Below are positions 62,381 through 64,000 of a DNA stretch of 64,000 bases, piece by piece; the first letter of the stretch is position 1; each line of letters opens with the position of its first letter. The notes under the pieces are model-generated. The model was not told where the DNA came from. It searched no databases and was given only the letters and a program-made list of their open reading frames with translations. Both the position numbers and the translations under genes were made by a program. Source of the stretch: Bombyx mori. Lineage: Eukaryota; Arthropoda; Insecta; Lepidoptera; Bombycidae. Location of the stretch: NCBI RefSeq assembly GCF_030269925.1, contig NC_085111.1, positions 1 to 64,000 on the forward strand, read 5' to 3'.

Positions 62381-62784
62381 ATGGACAGCGATGAAGTAAA
62401 CATATCCCAAGAGAAAAAAAACAAATTAACTGCCACACAGCTTGCCCGCATCGAACGGCAACGTCTACGGGCCAGAGCACTGCGTGACTCTCGACCCTTG
62501 CTGAGGTCAGTGAGCCTTCACGCAAACAGCCATGCACTCCGCTCACACTTTGTTCACTCAACAATTGCTTGTTACAGAAATGAAGATAAACCCGCACCAG
62601 TACCCACTCTTGGATGCGGAGGTGGATTCCTGCCAGAAGAGACACACGAGCTGAATGCAGTGGTTGCGCCTTGCGCTCCCCTCGTGCACCCCGGCCACCA
62701 ACCCCATTGTCTTCATTGCGGACGACCCTTTCCACAATCTTTCCTCTATGACAACTTTGACTATTCAATTTGTGACGAGTGTAG
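62381..62784 (+). CDS. XPA: XPA-like DNA repair protein, first two coding exons (partial)
   Basis: XPA scaffolds nucleotide excision repair in the nucleus, contacting damaged DNA, RPA and TFIIH. Exon 1 (62381-62505) starts at an ATG in good context (AACATGG) and encodes the basic helix ATQLARIERQRLRARAL, like the XPA N-terminus. A 72-base intron (62506-62577, GT...AG) is in frame, so the unspliced frame also reads through. Exon 2 (62578-62784) has the CGGGFLPEE motif and a C4 zinc finger (C86, C89, C107, C110; CxxC-17-CxxC) with FPQSFLYDNFDYSICDEC, matching the XPA finger. A donor follows at 62785. The DNA-binding domain downstream of the finger is not in the window. No lesions seen, so it looks like a live gene. 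Confidence 0.82.
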
Positions 62785-63403
62785 GTCAGAGCCATATATT
62801 ATAATAGGTTGGGGAAAAGTTTCTTTGCATTTTTTAAGAAAATTCACAACATTTTTTAATATAATATAATTAGAAATCACGACTCAAAATATTAAAAAAA
62901 TATAATTAGAACAATACAAAATACAACTTTCAACAATTATTGATTTTAAACACTAATGACAAAATGTGGGTAACTAAGTTGACACGCGAATGTACAACGT
63001 CCGTCTATCCCTGGTGCCGAGATCAGAAAGAGGCCGTGAACGAGGCAATATGTTAGTGGTGTCCTCAACTCCCCTCTTCAACTCCGACCAGTCTGAAGTC
63101 GCTGCTGTATTACGTCAGCAGGCCACACCCACTTCCTAGGTCTTCTTTCCTTAGACGGCCTCTCCTGACGGCGGTGCGTCCTCGCCCGTTATTCGATCAG
63201 AGTCGGAGAATGGATCTTCAACAGCTTCAGCATGATCAATTGCCTCACTAACTGGATGCTCGTCACCTGTAAGACATTTTTCGATTCGTTTAGCAACTGA
63301 GAACTAGGATATCGAAAGTAAGAGGTGACACGTATACTTCTGGCGTCTTCGGTCAGAGCTCTCGAGAATAACCAAGATGACCACAGTCACCTTTTTGTGA
63401 GCG
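62785..63403. other. XPA intron or intergenic sequence
   Basis: After the exon 2 donor comes AT-rich DNA. It includes GGTTGGGGAAAAGTTTCTTT near 62807, which resembles a mariner-type end without a visible partner. A GC-richer stretch of unknown nature lies at 62990-63260. No further XPA exon recognised. Confidence 0.4.
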
Positions 63404-63975
63404 TGGCAGAGCCCTCAGGATGCCCGTTGTGCATTGCCCTCAGGATACACAACAGAGGAGTACTGATCAGGTAGTCCTCTAGTACTGGTGCAGAGCGCTC
63501 ACCTTGCACCATACTACCGTGGAGGCTTACCATTCAGGATGGCCTTCACATACACAACATCGAACAGAGCCGGATTATTCAATGTCCTCGTACAGTGCAG
63601 AGCCCTCAGGAATGCACGAGTACGCATCACAGTGTCTGTAGAGCAGAGCCCTCAGGATGCTCGCTGTAAGAGTGCAGAGCCCTCAGGTTACACAAATACA
63701 TTACAACACATCACACAGTGTCTGTAGAGCAGAGCCCTCAGGATGCTCGCTGTAAAAGTGCAGAGCCCTCAGGTTACACAAATACATTACAACACATCAC
63801 ACAGTGTCTGTAGAGCAGAGCCCTCAGGATGCTCGCTGTAAGTGTGCAGAGCCCTCAGGTTACACAAATACATTACAACACATCACACAGTGTCTGTAGA
63901 GCAGAGCCCTCAGGATGCTCGCTGTAAGAGTGCAGAGCCCCCAGGATGCACAAATACATTACAACACTACGAACA
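63404..63975. repeat. 86-bp minisatellite with GCAGAGCCCTCAGG core
   Basis: Regular 86-bp units begin at 63632, 63718, 63804 and 63890 (each GTGTCTGTAGAGCAGAGCCC). Each unit holds two copies of GCAGAGCCCTCAGG, followed by ATGCTCGC or TTACAC. Less regular copies of the core extend left to about 63404. Copies differ by single bases. The array runs almost to the window end. Confidence 0.88.
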
Positions 63976-64000
63976 AATACCATAAGAACATGGAGCTTGC

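Overview
The window is one end of a lepidopteran chromosome, almost certainly a Bombyx silkworm (B. mori or B. mandarina). It opens with more than 11 kb of the insect telomere repeat (CCTAA)n. Behind this lie telomere-targeted R1-clade non-LTR retrotransposons in the two classic opposite orientations: a TRAS type with its sense strand on the CCTAA strand, and SART types with their sense strand on the TTAGG strand. Farther in there are copies of the silkworm Bm1-type SINE. Family names come from motif recognition, not from a database search. 

Layout. 1-11342: homogeneous telomere repeat. 11343-19050: a full-length TRAS-like element on + (tandem 513-bp repeats in the 5' UTR, ORF1 Gag, ORF2 with EN, RT, RNase H and CCHC, poly(A)). 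19051-19508: telomere repeat that decays into CCCAA/CCCAAA variants. 19509-28988: a 5'-truncated SART (SART-A #1) on -, split by a 5.36-kb Harbinger-like DNA transposon (21620-26982) that carries a broken HARBI1-type transposase gene and SINEs. 29012-36088: a second SART family (SART-B) on -, with intact ORFs, but a 561-bp 3'-UTR-only SART-A copy sits inside its own 3' UTR. 36089-36212: degenerate telomere repeat. 36213-49775: a nested stack. A decayed ORF2 fragment (SART-C) was hit by SART-A #2, whose ORF1 was then hit by full-length SART-A #3 (42051-49090). 49776-49800: the last scrap of telomere-like repeat. 

Proximal to 49.8 kb the DNA is AT-rich subtelomere: a deleted Ty3/gypsy element with one clear LTR, a broken DUF7869-like gene, an off-telomere SART 3' UTR containing a Bm1 SINE, a deleted Harbinger element, an RTE-type RT remnant and a mariner/pogo-like MITE. 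The only host gene recognised is the 5' part of an XPA-like nucleotide-excision-repair gene (62381-62784), followed by an 86-bp minisatellite. 

How the parts work together. In the established Bombyx model, TRAS and SART copy themselves into TTAGG/CCTAA arrays by target-primed reverse transcription and so add DNA to chromosome ends. Here four SART insertions lie outside telomere repeats: three inside other SARTs and one in subtelomeric DNA. Each is flanked by an exact 14-bp target duplication. The two SART families have clearly different proteins and 3' UTRs but nearly the same structured 5' UTR, including a long stem whose loop carries several UUAGG motifs. These are the most notable observations in the window.
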